The notes beneath the pieces are model-generated. The model saw only the letters and a list, made by a program, of their open reading frames with translations, did no database searches and was not told where the DNA came from. From contig JAKUHH010000131.1 in assembly GCA_022701365.1 (NCBI GenBank), positions 1 through 64,000 of the forward strand: a stretch of 64,000 bases of DNA. Reading direction: 5' to 3'. Position numbers and translations under genes: made by a program. The stretch is from Mycocentrospora acerina (lineage: Eukaryota > Ascomycota > Dothideomycetes > Pleosporales). How positions within the stretch are numbered: the first letter of the stretch is position 1; each line of letters begins with the position of its first letter. Positions 42,888 to 54,047 of the stretch are shown here, in pieces.

Positions 42888-43753
42888 GCGATACGACTCC
42901 TTACTGCATATTCTTCTGGTGTTTTTTTCCATCTCTTTTTGTCGGTAATCTTGGAAGTTTCTGAGCAGCTGTGTTCGCTTTTCATCACTCCTTTCATCGC
43001 GGCTTGAGGTGGCCCTCATGAGTTGTAGCCGCCTGAAAGGGCTGGCTCCCTTGAGGTGATCCAACATAGCCAGCTGAGGGGATGGAGTGGAAGTGATCGT
43101 TACGACAGCTTAGTCTTCATTCAAGCTTCGACGTTATTCACTTGGGCGGTATTTGGGGCTTACGGCAGTGGGCTTATTAGGTTCCTTAGGAGCTTTGTTT
43201 TTTGGTTTGTTGTTGTGTTTGGGACGGTTTTGCATGAGTCTATTGGGACCGGTGTTCTTTGATTTTGGGCATGGTCAGGATGACTTTTTTGGAATTGGTA
43301 CTTCATGTTTTTTTGCACAGCGATGGCGTTTGATCACTCATAAGGATCACCACTGATGACCAAGATACCCCCTTTACGATGGCCGCAAAAGGCTCACGAC
43401 AATGTACTATTACGAGAAGCGTTTGGAAGATGCACATTCGGTAGAGCAGCGACAGCTTCAGAAAACAAATAAAGATATTAATAACCCTTGAATTCTTTGT
43501 GATGTAACGTAATACAGCTCTCAATATCTTGGTGTAATTTAGGCTTGGGCGCAATCTTTTATGACTTGCTTACATAGTGGTGATTGTTATACACGGTTAA
43601 GCATGCGTTCATGTGACAAGTCATTCACATCCTGATAATGGAAGATGTTATATATAAGCTTGAATGAAACTACGCCAGCGCGGGTAACATCAGAATGAAG
43701 AATGTACATCTGACTAATCAATTCAGGAAGCAATTCTAATGCTCCACCTATTT
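42888..43753. other. Convergent intergenic region between the Ulp1-like and MDR genes
   Basis: No supported gene. A frame near 43153-43356 reads as hydrophobic Gly/Leu-rich sequence but has no ATG start and no family match. Confidence 0.55.
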
Positions 43754-44908
43754 CTATGCTGAAATCTTGACCGTAAGCTTACCAAAGTGCTTCTGGTCCC
43801 ACATGTACTGATACGCCTCTGTCAATTCTTCAAACTCAAACACCTTCTCGTCTACGACGGGGTGCAAGTCGTTCGCCTCAATCGCCGCACACATGTCCTC
43901 CATCTGCAGGCGCGAGCCGACCAGCAGGCCGCGTACAGTGCAGAGGTTGTTCAAGCAGTCGAGGAATGTAGGCTGATCCTTTGACACGCCGCCGACGAAA
44001 CCGATGATACTGATGACGCCGTCAATGGCAATGGCCTTGAGGGACTGCACCATTGTTGACGGCCCGCCGACTTCGACGACGTGGTGCACGCCAACGTTCC
44101 CGGGGGTGAGCGACTTTGCTTTCTCGCCCCAGTTGGGTGTCTCCTTGTAGTTAATTACCTCATCTGCGCCGTACTTCTTCAGAAGCTCAGCTTTCTTAGC
44201 GGAGGATGTTGTTGCGATGACACGCGCGCCGGCTGCTTTGGCGAATTGCAGCGCGAAGATGCTGACGCCGCCTGTGCCCTGTGTGAGGACTGTCTGGCCG
44301 GGCTTCAGCGCGCGGGTCTCGAGGCCGTAGAGGGCGTTCCAGGCTGTGAGAGCGGCGCAGCTGAGGGTGCTGGCTTCGAGGAAGTTTAGGTTTGCGGGCA
44401 TGGCGACGAGGCCTTGCTCAGAGAAGACGCCGTATTCACGGAGGGTGCCGTCAATGGCACCACCGAGCCCGGTGCCGATGGATTGGGCATCGAGGGAGCC
44501 TGCAATATGGCCTTGGTTGAAGAGGGTCACAACCTTGTCTAGTGGAAGGTTAGTCTGGTGGGGGAATATGGGATTGAGCAGGGGGTGGGGTTACCTCCAG
44601 GCTTGAATCGAGTGACGTTCTTGCCGACAGATTCTACGGTACCAGCACCATCGGAGCCAGGGACAGTACCATCCTTCATAGGGAAGGGATATCTGCCTTT
44701 GGGGATGACTAGGTCGCGGTAGTTGAGAGATGCTGCGTGGACTGGCGAAAAGTTAGCAATGCGCTTAGAGGTACGATTGTAGATTCGCACTCTTGACAAG
44801 AACATCGTTGTCGCTAAGCTCTGGAATGGGAGCCTTTTCAATCAGCTTCAGCGCGTCGAAACCACTATTTCCTTCTATGGTCCATTGCCTGGTTGTTGAG
44901 GGAGCCAT
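43754..44908 (-). CDS. Zinc-less medium-chain dehydrogenase/reductase (quinone-oxidoreductase-like)
   Basis: NAD(P)-dependent MDR-superfamily oxidoreductase; 349 residues from exons 44908-44791, 44741-44595, 44538-43754. Seen: the catalytic-domain segment ASLNYRDLVIPKGRYP, VPGSDGAGTVESVGKNVTRFKPGDKV, and the Rossmann segment VLTQGTGGVSIFALQFAKAAGARVIATTSS, then GADEVINYKE. The structural-zinc cysteines of true alcohol dehydrogenases are absent, and SDGAG replaces the zinc-site Cys/His pattern. Fungal genomes hold many copies of this family; the substrate cannot be inferred. No signal peptide, so cytosolic. Confidence 0.9.
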
Positions 44909-46443
44909 TGTGGTAGTTGTGCTTTGGAAAGTCGAGAAGCTAGGTTGGGTGATAGGTAATGGTTAGGGATACAGGACTTGCTGAGCTGGCCAGATATCAA
45001 TTCTACAATCGATGAGGAATACGTCTGATATATATATACCATTTATGTAACTGTGGGTACGTCAAAACGATAGGCTGACGCAAAAGATACATGGGGTTTG
45101 CCGTAGCGTTGCCGGCATTTCTAAGCAGTCTGAAGTGCTTCTAGAATTTCCTAGAGGAGATAAGCCTACCCTCTTTCACCCGAGTCGAGATGCTTGCACA
45201 CAAATTGGACTCTAAAGGGTTGTGAGTGGCAGCCTCGTTGTTTGAGTGGAAAAGTGTGTTCTGTTAAACTGCTGAAAAGTGAAGCACTGCATACGTCATT
45301 CTCAGAGGATTTACGAAGTTTTTTCCCCAACATTGCTTAACCCGCGATTCTTACCATGCCCCATAGTTGGCATGTAGCATTTCTCGTAATACAAAATGGA
45401 TCAGTCATCTTCGGGTACTGCGCATGACAAGGAGGGGGATAGCAGGACCGTTTTTCGTCCGAGTGTGTAGGTAGTGGTTGCTCCACTCTTACTTGATGCA
45501 TAGCCGGTACCTGCAGAGGCGTGTGCTTGACCCACCTACTCCTCCTTCTCTCTCCACTAGGAAGCCTGTCTTCAAGATGACATTTAGCTTTTGAAGTTGA
45601 CAGCAAAACCAGGATAATTTCCAGGAACCCTTAGGGAGGAGACGATACGCTCATGCATTCGGCCGAACGCGCCCGCACAGCGTCTTGACGTGACCCCAGA
45701 CACGGCAGATGAGTTGGTCTATCAACTCACGACAACGTTTCTGGACCAAATATAGATTGACATGTGGCTAGCTTTTAGCAGAATCTACAACTGATAGGAC
45801 ACTCTCGTCCACATTCCAAGCATTGCTGCCAAGTGCAGGACGGTGCGTAACCATTTGCTTGTTTGTGGCTGCCTGAGCACCAGCCCCGCGACCCCGAAAC
45901 ACCAACGGCAGGCAGGCAGTGTTCCAGATTGAACAGCCACACATTTTGGTTTTGATTTCTCCGAAGCACCGTCAAGCTAGGGAAGCAGAGCCAAGCTTCA
46001 GGAACATTTTTTCCTTTTGCTTCTCGTATCGCCGGGTCTTAACCACTTTCTATCGAGATTCGCGATTCCCATGGTTGGCAGCCTCTCCAATCATGCCGTG
46101 CAGCGCCCCCAGCTTCAGCCACTTACCCGGCTGATCTCCCTAGCGCCTGTATTTCTAGCTCCCCAGGGCTGAAATCTAGCCCACCCTCCGCCTTTGAGGC
46201 GCGCTATCTGGGGGGATAAACAATGAAACCCTGCTCCAACTCGTGTCGAAGCTCTTCCCCTCCATCCACAAGATCAGTCAAGTCTGTATAGCAGCGATCG
46301 CTCGCAGGCAGAAACAGCCGGATAGCAGCAGGCCGAGACGTTGTGCGAGCGGGCCAAACCTGATTTGGTAGCTGTGCATTGAACAGCGTACAGAGTTGCA
46401 TCTTCTTCCCGCAACACCTGACAACTCAGTCCCATCGTTCCTA
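44909..46443. other. Long intergenic region between the MDR gene and the membrane-protein gene
   Basis: About 1.5 kb between two divergent starts. No gene is supported. TATATATATA near 45030-45040 lies about 125 bp upstream of the MDR start and may be its TATA region. Confidence 0.5.
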
Positions 46444-48807
46444 ATGGCTTCACGAGGCCCACAATCGGCACACTCATCTGGAAGTCTGTCGCCAGACAGT
46501 GATCTCAACCACTACGATCCCTTTCATTCAGCAGAGGATCCTGTTGAGCTGTCGCTCTTGTCAGGACCTTTAGCAGACTTTGAGGACTTCCATGATGCGC
46601 GCGGCCGTTCTTTAGAAAGCCCACTGAGCTTACGTCCCGGCGCCTTTCTCCCATCATCGACGGGCAGCGGGCAGTATGAACCAATATCGGCACGGAACAC
46701 TAGCCCGGGGCCCTCGATGGTCTCAGGAAGAGAGTCCACATACACGCTAAGCTCAATTTACCAACACAAGACTGCGAATGCGGACACACAAGCCCTCATG
46801 GACCGACGAGCAGGCGAATTGGCCAAGTGGCATGTGCACTGGACAACCCCAGCACTCATTATAGGCCTTTTTGCAGCTGGACTGGCAGCGGCAGTAGGCC
46901 ATCATCTCTTCTACAGCAACCTGGATGGAAAGCCTGCTGTAAATCAATTGATGATGGTCAGATACGGGACGGCGTTTGCCTACTTTTTCAAGAGCATGCT
47001 TGCGGGAACGGTTATTATTTGCTACAGACAACGTATATGGCATACATTTCGGACCAAAGCAATGACAATGAATGGCATAGACGGACTCTTCTCTGCTACC
47101 GAAGATCCGACGCAATTCTTCATGAACTGGGAAATGGTACGGAATGGTAAGCTTGCCACTGCAATGGCGCTTGTTAGTTGGTGAGTATTTCACCGCTTAC
47201 GCAGGCACTGGTACTGATCTTAGAACAGGTTAATTCCATTGGCATCTGTCCTTTCACCGGCTTCGCTCACATCTGAGGCCAGAGTACAACCCCAACGTAC
47301 TACATGTCCAGCAGTACCAACTCTAAATTTTACGCGCGAGTCTTATTATGATTTTCGAATTACAGATGATGCGGAATTTAGTGGCGCTTCTGTAAGCTAC
47401 TATAACACTACTGACCGGTATGGCAAGACGCCTGGATTCTTTGATTATTATGACCAACCAAGCAAGAATGCAAGGCGCTCGGCCTATAGCGCGGCATATC
47501 TGAAGAAAGCACAAGCGCGTGACAATGCTACTGCAATCGCCTGCGATGGCATGGGGTGGAACTGCACATACTCCATAAATTTCATGGGCCCTGGTTATAA
47601 GTGCGAAGATATCCTTGACCTCAAATCGGCGGATTTACCATTCACTTCAGACATACTTGCTCCCGAAGGGGATCTCATCTACCACGCCGTTCTTGACACC
47701 CACGACTACAAATTTCCACAAATAGATACCATTGAAGGCATTCCAAAACAAGGTCCTCCATATCCTAATTGGCTAGGTGTTTTCGATAGCGAGCCAATAA
47801 TATGGATAGGCCACGCTGAAAAGACTTCTGAACCATATAGCACTGATTCTCCACATGCTGAAAAGTGGAAAACTGTTCATGTACCAAAGATGTTCAAGTG
47901 CGTATTGCATCACACCAACTACACCTTCGCGATGAACTATACAATGAACCAGCGGACAAACGTCACACAGCGGGACTTTATTCGTCCAGTCGTCGACACC
48001 ACACTCACGAATTCATCAATTGTTACTCGGAGCAATACCACCGACTGGGTAGCGAGCCCAGTTTCGAACTTCATTAGCCCCAGGACGGATGTAGCAGCCT
48101 ATAAGCTAACAGCCGCTTATCACTCAGTCGCTGCACTTTTGCGTAACTTCCTCCGCGGCGAGATTGAGAAGACTTCCAATGTCTTCATCATCACCCGATC
48201 AGATATGTCTGAGACCAAGCTAGTAGATCCAAAAACATCATATCCAGTACCGAATCTCAAGGAGGCTGTACAGGATCTTTTGGAAGACATGCTGGTCACG
48301 CTCCTCAGCGATCCCAATCTCATCATCGCCGATACAAATGCCGTTCCTTGCGAGAGATCACGAATCATGGTAGTGTATGTTTACTATAGCCGGTCACTGT
48401 GGTCTGGATATTCCATCGCTATTCTACTCACTCTCATTTCTACTATAATCGGGAGTTGGGCAATCCATGTCAATGGTGTGGCATCTGATACCTTGTTCTC
48501 ACGCATTCTCGTTACCACGAGAAACCCCACTCTTGATCAGTTGAGCGTCGGGGCTTGTCTTGGTGGTGATCCATTCCCGAAGGAGTTGAGAGAGACAAAA
48601 CTCAGGTTCGGCGTCTTACTAGAGGATGATCCAAGAGAAGGGCCTCTAGGCAAGGTAGAACATTGCTGTTTTGGTACCGTAGGTGATACAAAGGAGATTA
48701 AGAAGAATGGCAATTATGCTGGATTAAAGAAGTGGAGGAGAAAGTATGAAGAGGATATGGCTTATCTTGGTGAGAAGGAGATGTTACTCGAGAAGGACTG
48801 TACCTAA
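46444..48807 (+). CDS. Uncharacterised multi-pass membrane glycoprotein
   Basis: 771 residues from exons 46444-47180 and 47229-48807; the join gives ALVSWLIPLASVL inside a membrane helix. I do not recognise a named domain. Visible layout: a hydrophilic Ser/Gly-rich N-terminal region of about 130 residues; three hydrophobic segments (ALIIGLFAAGLAAAVGHHLF near 140, an AYFFKSMLAGTVIICY segment near 185, and the one at the splice join near 245); a large domain of about 400 residues with at least nine N-glycosylation sequons (for example NFT, NCT, NYT, NVT) and paired cysteines; one more helix, IAILLTLISTIIGSWAI; and a charged C-terminal tail of about 110 residues. The layout suggests a surface or endomembrane protein with a lumenal/extracellular central domain. 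Similar proteins occur widely in filamentous ascomycetes, to my knowledge without established function. Confidence 0.8.
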
Positions 48808-49571
48808 TGATTGATGTACTTTTATCCGAGAACCTGACTTCACTTATGTAAGATACTTGTTCTCATGAATATACTGTTTTTTCATGTGCATGATTCCTGT
48901 TTATGATTATTTTGGTTACATAAATTCCAGTAACATCGATTTACCATCCATCCATAATGGATCATTTCTATTCGGATTTTGCTTAAAATGCAAAAAAGAA
49001 GACTGCAAAATATTAATATCACTTTCTCCCATCCCTCTTTGCGAACCCCCTGAGCTCTAACTCCTCCCTATGCTGACAAAGCTCGAACTCACCCCCGTCG
49101 TATGGAACAAAATAACGTAGCAACTTGCTGTATTTACCATAGAGTCAGATATCCATATCGACGTTTGAGAAGGAGAATACGAAATTAGAGGAAAGAAAAG
49201 AATACTGAAGGAGAGGTGGGAGTTTAAATCATATGAGGCGGAACATGGCAAGCCAATGCCGCCTAGACATGATAGTTTTTAGATATTTTTTGCTTGCAAC
49301 TGTAGAGCCCGTCAGTCTATTCCCGTTTTTTCGTATCAGGAATGTCACGAAAATGCAAGTGAAGATTTTTCTCAGTGTACTTTTGCTTAGATGAACTACT
49401 TCTGTATCCAGCAATATAACTCTACTCGATTCAATATATACAGTCAAAAACGAATGGAACTGTCACCAATGGACAAAATGAAGAAAAGGACGTCATCGTA
49501 TCTTATCGCTCACATGGTCAATCTACCACTTTCTTCCCTATTGAATTTTTTTCCATGTCCTCGTCGTCCAT
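48808..49571. other. AT-rich convergent intergenic region
   Basis: Presumed 3' UTRs of the membrane-protein gene and the GH7 gene. No gene is seen. Confidence 0.6.
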
Positions 49572-51045
49572 CTACGCGGGCTGCGCAAAGGTCGAACCAA
49601 TGGGGCCAAACTTGATGTTGGAGAAGACGACAGTCGAGCCTGGGTATTGAGCCTCAACGTCTGATGGCTTTCCGGAGGAGGTCGAGCAGGAACCACGGGC
49701 AACACCGGGCTTAGCGGGGTCGGCAGTGGTGGGGTAGTTGGAGTCAAGCCAGAGCATGTTGACCGCGTGGTCGTCCCAGAGTGACATGACAAGAACGTGA
49801 CCACGGGCGAGCGAAGCACCCATCTGGTTGAGTCCACCAAGGTTCTTGAACGAGGAAGTGTCGCCGAAGACGGACTTTTGCTTGTCGCAGAACGAGTCGG
49901 TGATGGAGTTTCCGGGCACGCCGGCAATCGTCGAGTTGCTGTTCTTGAAGACCTTGCCGTTCTGAACGTAGAAGCGCTTGATTTCGGAGAGGGTGGAGCC
50001 GGAGCCGATGAACTGGGTGACGACAGTCATCTTCTGCGCGGTGTTGAGAGTCGCACCGGGGCCGTAGAAGTTCTTGACACCCTGGCGGTAGCTGTTGAAA
50101 TCGCAACCATCCTTGTCGCAAACACCTCCGTAGCGGTTGTCGCCGTCACCGCAATCAGTGCCTGTGCAGGCCTGAAGTCCGGTGGTCTTGCAGGGGTGAG
50201 GAGTGTAGGCAGTGGAGATAGAGTTTGCCTCCCAGATGTCCATCTCGGGGCAGCAGACGCCGTACTTGCCAGTGCCGGAGTTGGGGTCGTTGGAAGATCC
50301 AGTCCAGCCATCACTGTTAGCAGCGCCGTTGACCCACTTGATGTCGTGGGGGCACTGAGAGTCGCAGTATCCTACCACAAGTTAGTCACAGACTTGAGAT
50401 TTTAATAAATGGGAAGTCCTCGTACCAGTTCCGTACTTGGCACCAGCCTTGTTGTTGCCCTTTCCAAGACCGCCATCAGAGGCCATTTCCACAAAGTAGA
50501 GAGCACCGTTCAGGCCACAGGGTAGCTGGGAAACATCGACGTCGAATGTGAACTCGTTGTTGATGAGGTTGAACATCTGATACTTGGTGTCGGTCTCCAT
50601 GAGGTAGGTTCGGGAGCCGATGTTGGTGGAGTATGGTCCCTTGGTGACAAACTTCAGCGACAATGCGTCAGATGACGTGGTAATGCCATAAGTTCCTGTA
50701 ACGAGTCAACTTCTGGGCTAATAATCCAAAGGTTAGTAGCTGCTCACCAGAATAGTCAGCGCCGTCGATGGCACAGTTCTTTGCGCAAGTGGTGCCATCA
50801 GGGCAAAGGGTCTTGTCCCATGTGTTACCAGTGTAGCAGTTGGTCGATCCTCCAACGTTGTGAGCCCAGCGCCAGTTGGAGTCAAGCACTATTGAACCAG
50901 TTTTTGAGGTGCAGCTGCTGCCACCTTTACCAGTGCATGTCTTCCATGCAATTGAGGGGTGATTCTCAGCCGTCGAGGTTCCAACCTGCTGAGCGCGGGC
51001 GGTTCCAAAAAGCGAGAGCGAAGCGAGGGCGAGTGTCTTGTACAT
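49572..51045 (-). CDS. Glycoside hydrolase family 7 cellobiohydrolase, secreted, without CBM1
   Basis: Cellulose 1,4-beta-cellobiosidase acting from chain reducing ends; 455 residues from exons 51045-50748, 50695-50426, 50371-49572. A signal peptide MYKTLALASLSLFGTARA is followed by QQVGTSTAENHPSI. The catalytic motif EMDIWEAN contains nucleophile Glu232, Asp234 and acid/base Glu237. About twenty cysteines fit the usual disulfide pattern, and TTSSDALSLKFVT and GYCDSQCPHD are typical CBH landmarks. The protein ends GPIGSTFAQPA, just after the catalytic domain. There is no Ser/Thr linker or carbohydrate-binding module, a natural variant common in plant-pathogenic Pleosporales. No defects are seen. 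Confidence 0.96.
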
Positions 51046-51111
51046 CGTGGCTGTCAAGGAAGGGAGTGTTGATGGATGTTGTAAAATCTTTTGTTGTTGG
51101 AATAGCTTCCT

Positions 51112-51118
51112 TATATAG
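51112..51118 (-). promoter_or_regulatory. TATA box of the GH7 gene
   Basis: TATATAA on the minus strand, 67-73 bases upstream of the GH7 start codon, within CCTATATAAGG. Spacing fits a core promoter. Confidence 0.7.
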
Positions 51119-51323
51119 GATACAAATGGTTATTAGAGACCATTGTCGGCTCGTCGGCTCGTTGGGAATGGTTCCAAATGAATATGGGGCATTCCCATCT
51201 TCGACGCCTACGGAGAACATCGCCACACATGTCACGGTATCTGCGGATTACCGGGAACGTTTAAAAAAGCTAGAGTTGCTAGTTGATGAGCCGTAGATGA
51301 AGTGATCTTCATTGCGGAGTGAT

Positions 51324-51434
51324 CTGGGGTAATGCGGCGGGTACCTCAACCCTAGCACTTTTTGGACCTAGCCAGCGGTTAGGAAAAGCCAGTAGAGTCA
51401 GCCATCCAGGGGATTGTATCATAATCTTGGCTAA
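51324..51434. promoter_or_regulatory. Candidate cellulase regulatory sites (CreA-like and Xyr1/XlnR-like)
   Basis: CTGGGG at 51324-51329 matches the SYGGRG consensus of the carbon-repressor CreA. GGCTAA at 51429-51434 matches the XlnR/Xyr1 core. They lie about 280 and 385 bases upstream of the GH7 start. Both motifs are short and could occur by chance; only their position upstream of a cellulase gene makes them notable. Confidence 0.35.
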
Positions 51435-52352
51435 CGAAGACTTCGGTTTAGGAGACTTTCGGATTGGCTTCCCATTTGTCTGCAAATGTCGCAGGTAAAG
51501 CCTCTTTGGGGACGAAAACATGGTAGACCGGAACATCCGGCCTAGGAATTTGAACTTGATTGTAAAATTACATTGCAAGGTTTCTTTCAATGCCAGCGCT
51601 TACCAAAATCTGTGCCGTTGTCTCGATTGGTGATATATTTCAATACGCACAGTGTAAAAGTTCTATTGGGTGCAGCTGTATTGCAGAATGTGCGTCTGCA
51701 GATGAATGTGGATCTGACGTCGATGTTTTTGTTCTCCGAAAACAACGTGGAAGGAATAGATTGACCTGCCTACATCGCGTGCGTCGAGATTAAACAGGAC
51801 CGGTAGGTTTTTCCGCTCTGCATGCGGAAGGCAATCTGGAAGAGTCATGAGGCTCAAACCGTATTGTCCAGACCTATGATCCTCAGTCCAAGTACCAAGA
51901 TAGCTTACGTTTCTAGTGGACTCTGCTAAGCAGCCTTGTTTGCGCAACGAGAGCCGGGAAACGAGGCGAAGCTCCGGCGCAGACGGGACGAGATCCCTTG
52001 GACTTAGGGACGTTTGACGCTTAGAACATTGTTGTCACGTTGTACGATGCTCACTGAATCGCCTCGTCTCACGTATTCGGATAGAATGCTGCGATCAATA
52101 TGTTGTGCATTAGTCTCGAGGTTGAAGAGACCTGCCGAAAACGATAACAACCTCTGTTGTTCCGTCGTTACGGCTTGACAATAGGCACATGTTTTCTTCC
52201 GGGTATGTCTGTCGCAGTGATTTGTTGCATATTGACATGTGGCGGTGCGAAAGGTCGTTCAAGTGGACCCTGAGTCGAGTTCAGCCTAAGCAAGTCCCAT
52301 GCAGGTAATATAAACCACGACTGGTATATATGAACTTTGCGCTTCTACGGCA

Positions 52353-52586
52353 TCAGCTGAGACCTTTCGGATCTCCCCAAGCTAGTAGCTGGCGTATCCT
52401 TGCCAAATTAGGAATTCTATCCACCAATTCAATATCAGAAGTAGATAGTTGTTCAGTTACTTTTTGCATGTAGGCTGCAGAATCTTTGAAGCGATCCGAG
52501 GCAAATCGTATAACGTAGACATACTGTGAAGATACCATCGCATACTTCTTCTGGACATAATTCGCGCAAATAAACGCACTGTTCAT
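52353..52586 (-). CDS. Weak candidate: 77-residue hypothetical protein or gene fragment
   Basis: An ATG-started frame with protein-like composition (mixed charged and aromatic residues, DRFKDSAAYMQKVTEQLS) but no motif, signal peptide or splice extension that I can support. It could be a fragment of a decayed gene. Confidence 0.2.
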   Translation of the reverse strand: MNSAFICANYVQKKYAMVSSQYVYVIRFASDRFKDSAAYMQKVTEQLSTSDIELVDRIPNLARIRQLLAWGDPKGLS

Positions 52587-53235
52587 GTTTGCCCATGATC
52601 CTAATGACGAGTGGTTACAGTGGTATAGCTGCAGGAGATTGATTGCTTTTGATGTTTGACCCTCGACTCATAGTGCCCAGGGGGAAGCGTGAAATGAACG
52701 TGAGAAGATCAGCGAAGTGAGAGATTTAGCATTCCGTCCACAATAATTTTTCCGTGTCCATTTGTTGAAACAGCAGTCCAGAGATGAGAGGGCGTTCGGT
52801 GGTGGCGAGAGGGGAGGCAAGGAGTGCTCTTGAATGCGGGGAAACGCACTAGGCTCGAAAGGGGGTCGCGTTATTACGATCGGTTCGCATATAACTCTTT
52901 ATTCCCTACCCATCCCTCGCAGTCTTCTCAACGTTATTGCTATATTTTTTCTGCCAGATTCTTTTTACTTTATGCCTCCGATAAAATTAAAACTGTGTCA
53001 ATATCGTAAGACTAATCGATACCTTGTCTGCTTGGTGGTTGATGAGAGAACACTGAAATGATTGACGCATCATCTATATCTCACATCAAACCTGTGCCAG
53101 TGAAAGCTCTTTCAGAATTAGGTTTTATTAGATAAATTGAGTGGTCTCTTGGGATGGTCATCTCTAAAAAATCATTTTCAGACACCACCCTGACTCAATG
53201 ACGCAATGTAGACTGCTCTTGAGAAGTGCTTCAGT

Positions 53236-53270
53236 CCAAACCACAGCGCAAACCACAGCACAAACCACAG
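53236..53270 (+). repeat. 12-nt direct repeat, three copies
   Basis: CAAACCACAGCG, CAAACCACAGCA and CAAACCACAGCG lie head to tail. Confidence 0.85.
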
Positions 53271-53327
53271 CGTATGCTAACTGGCAATGCTCTGTTCTTC
53301 TGTCTACAACAGAAGGCTATACCTAAT

Positions 53328-53546
53328 ATGATTGGAATGCTGATGACCAGTCTAGCCACAGCTACAGCAATCCACGCCTTGCCTCTCGATTCAGGTGTGA
53401 CCAGAGGGTTTGAAGTAGAAGTCGCAAAAATACTCGACGTTGCAATAGGCCTGCTCGAAGATACTGAGGTTCAAGTCGTTAAACTGCAAGAATTCGCACT
53501 AGATGCGACGGAGCTTGAACAGGTCGTACTTGCAGCCAGATTATAG
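53328..53546 (+). CDS. Weak candidate: small possibly secreted protein, 72 residues
   Basis: A frame starting at 53328 begins MIGMLMTSLATATAIHA, which resembles a short signal peptide with a possible cleavage after AIHA. About 55 residues rich in Val, Leu and Glu and lacking cysteine follow. An in-frame extension upstream starts at a TTG-like codon inside a repeat and is unlikely. No homologue is recognised. Confidence 0.25.
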   Translation: MIGMLMTSLATATAIHALPLDSGVTRGFEVEVAKILDVAIGLLEDTEVQVVKLQEFALDATELEQVVLAARL

Positions 53547-54047
53547 TACGCTGTGTCTGCATTTCAGTACGGGCAGCAGGCGACATAGGCCGCTGATAGA
53601 AGAATGCCGCATAAAGTGGCAGACAGTGTCAAAAATGTACAGGTTAACCCTCGGGCAATTTTACTTGAATGAAAACTACTTAAACAATCTAGTTTGTTAT
53701 ATTGGTCTACTACACCCCTTGTCCCGTTGTCAAGAGAAAACACCTCGTTGTCAATACATTACTTCCACATGTTCTCCTGTATCTAGCAATCTCTGTGGAT
53801 GACAAGGAACATATGCCCTCTAACGCTTTCGCTGTTGACGTCAGTCAGGTTCTTCCGGGAAATATATCGTCCTAGTAGACTGCCAACGGGCAGCGAAATT
53901 TTGCTTTACTTACAGTCGTAACGCCCAATTCAATACGTTGGACTTCCTGACGCTCGATCTGACGACGTCCAAAGGGGTTTGCCCAGTTGAATAGTGGTGA
54001 TTTTGATGCCCAATTAGGCACAACGACCAGTAATAGGTCATCGTCGT

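Larger units (their letters stand above)
51119..54047. other. Long stretch between the GH7 gene and the 386-aa gene
   Basis: About 2.9 kb with the GH7 promoter on the left. Only two weak coding candidates are seen (52353-52586 on the minus strand, 53328-53546 on the plus strand). A 12-nt direct repeat (CAAACCACAGCG-type, three copies) occurs at about 53236-53270. The rest becomes AT-rich after 52900. No element ends are recognised. Confidence 0.55.

Noticed and set aside
49797..50405. 202-codon plus-strand frame opposite the GH7 gene
   Set aside because: Shadow of the strongly supported cellulase exon.
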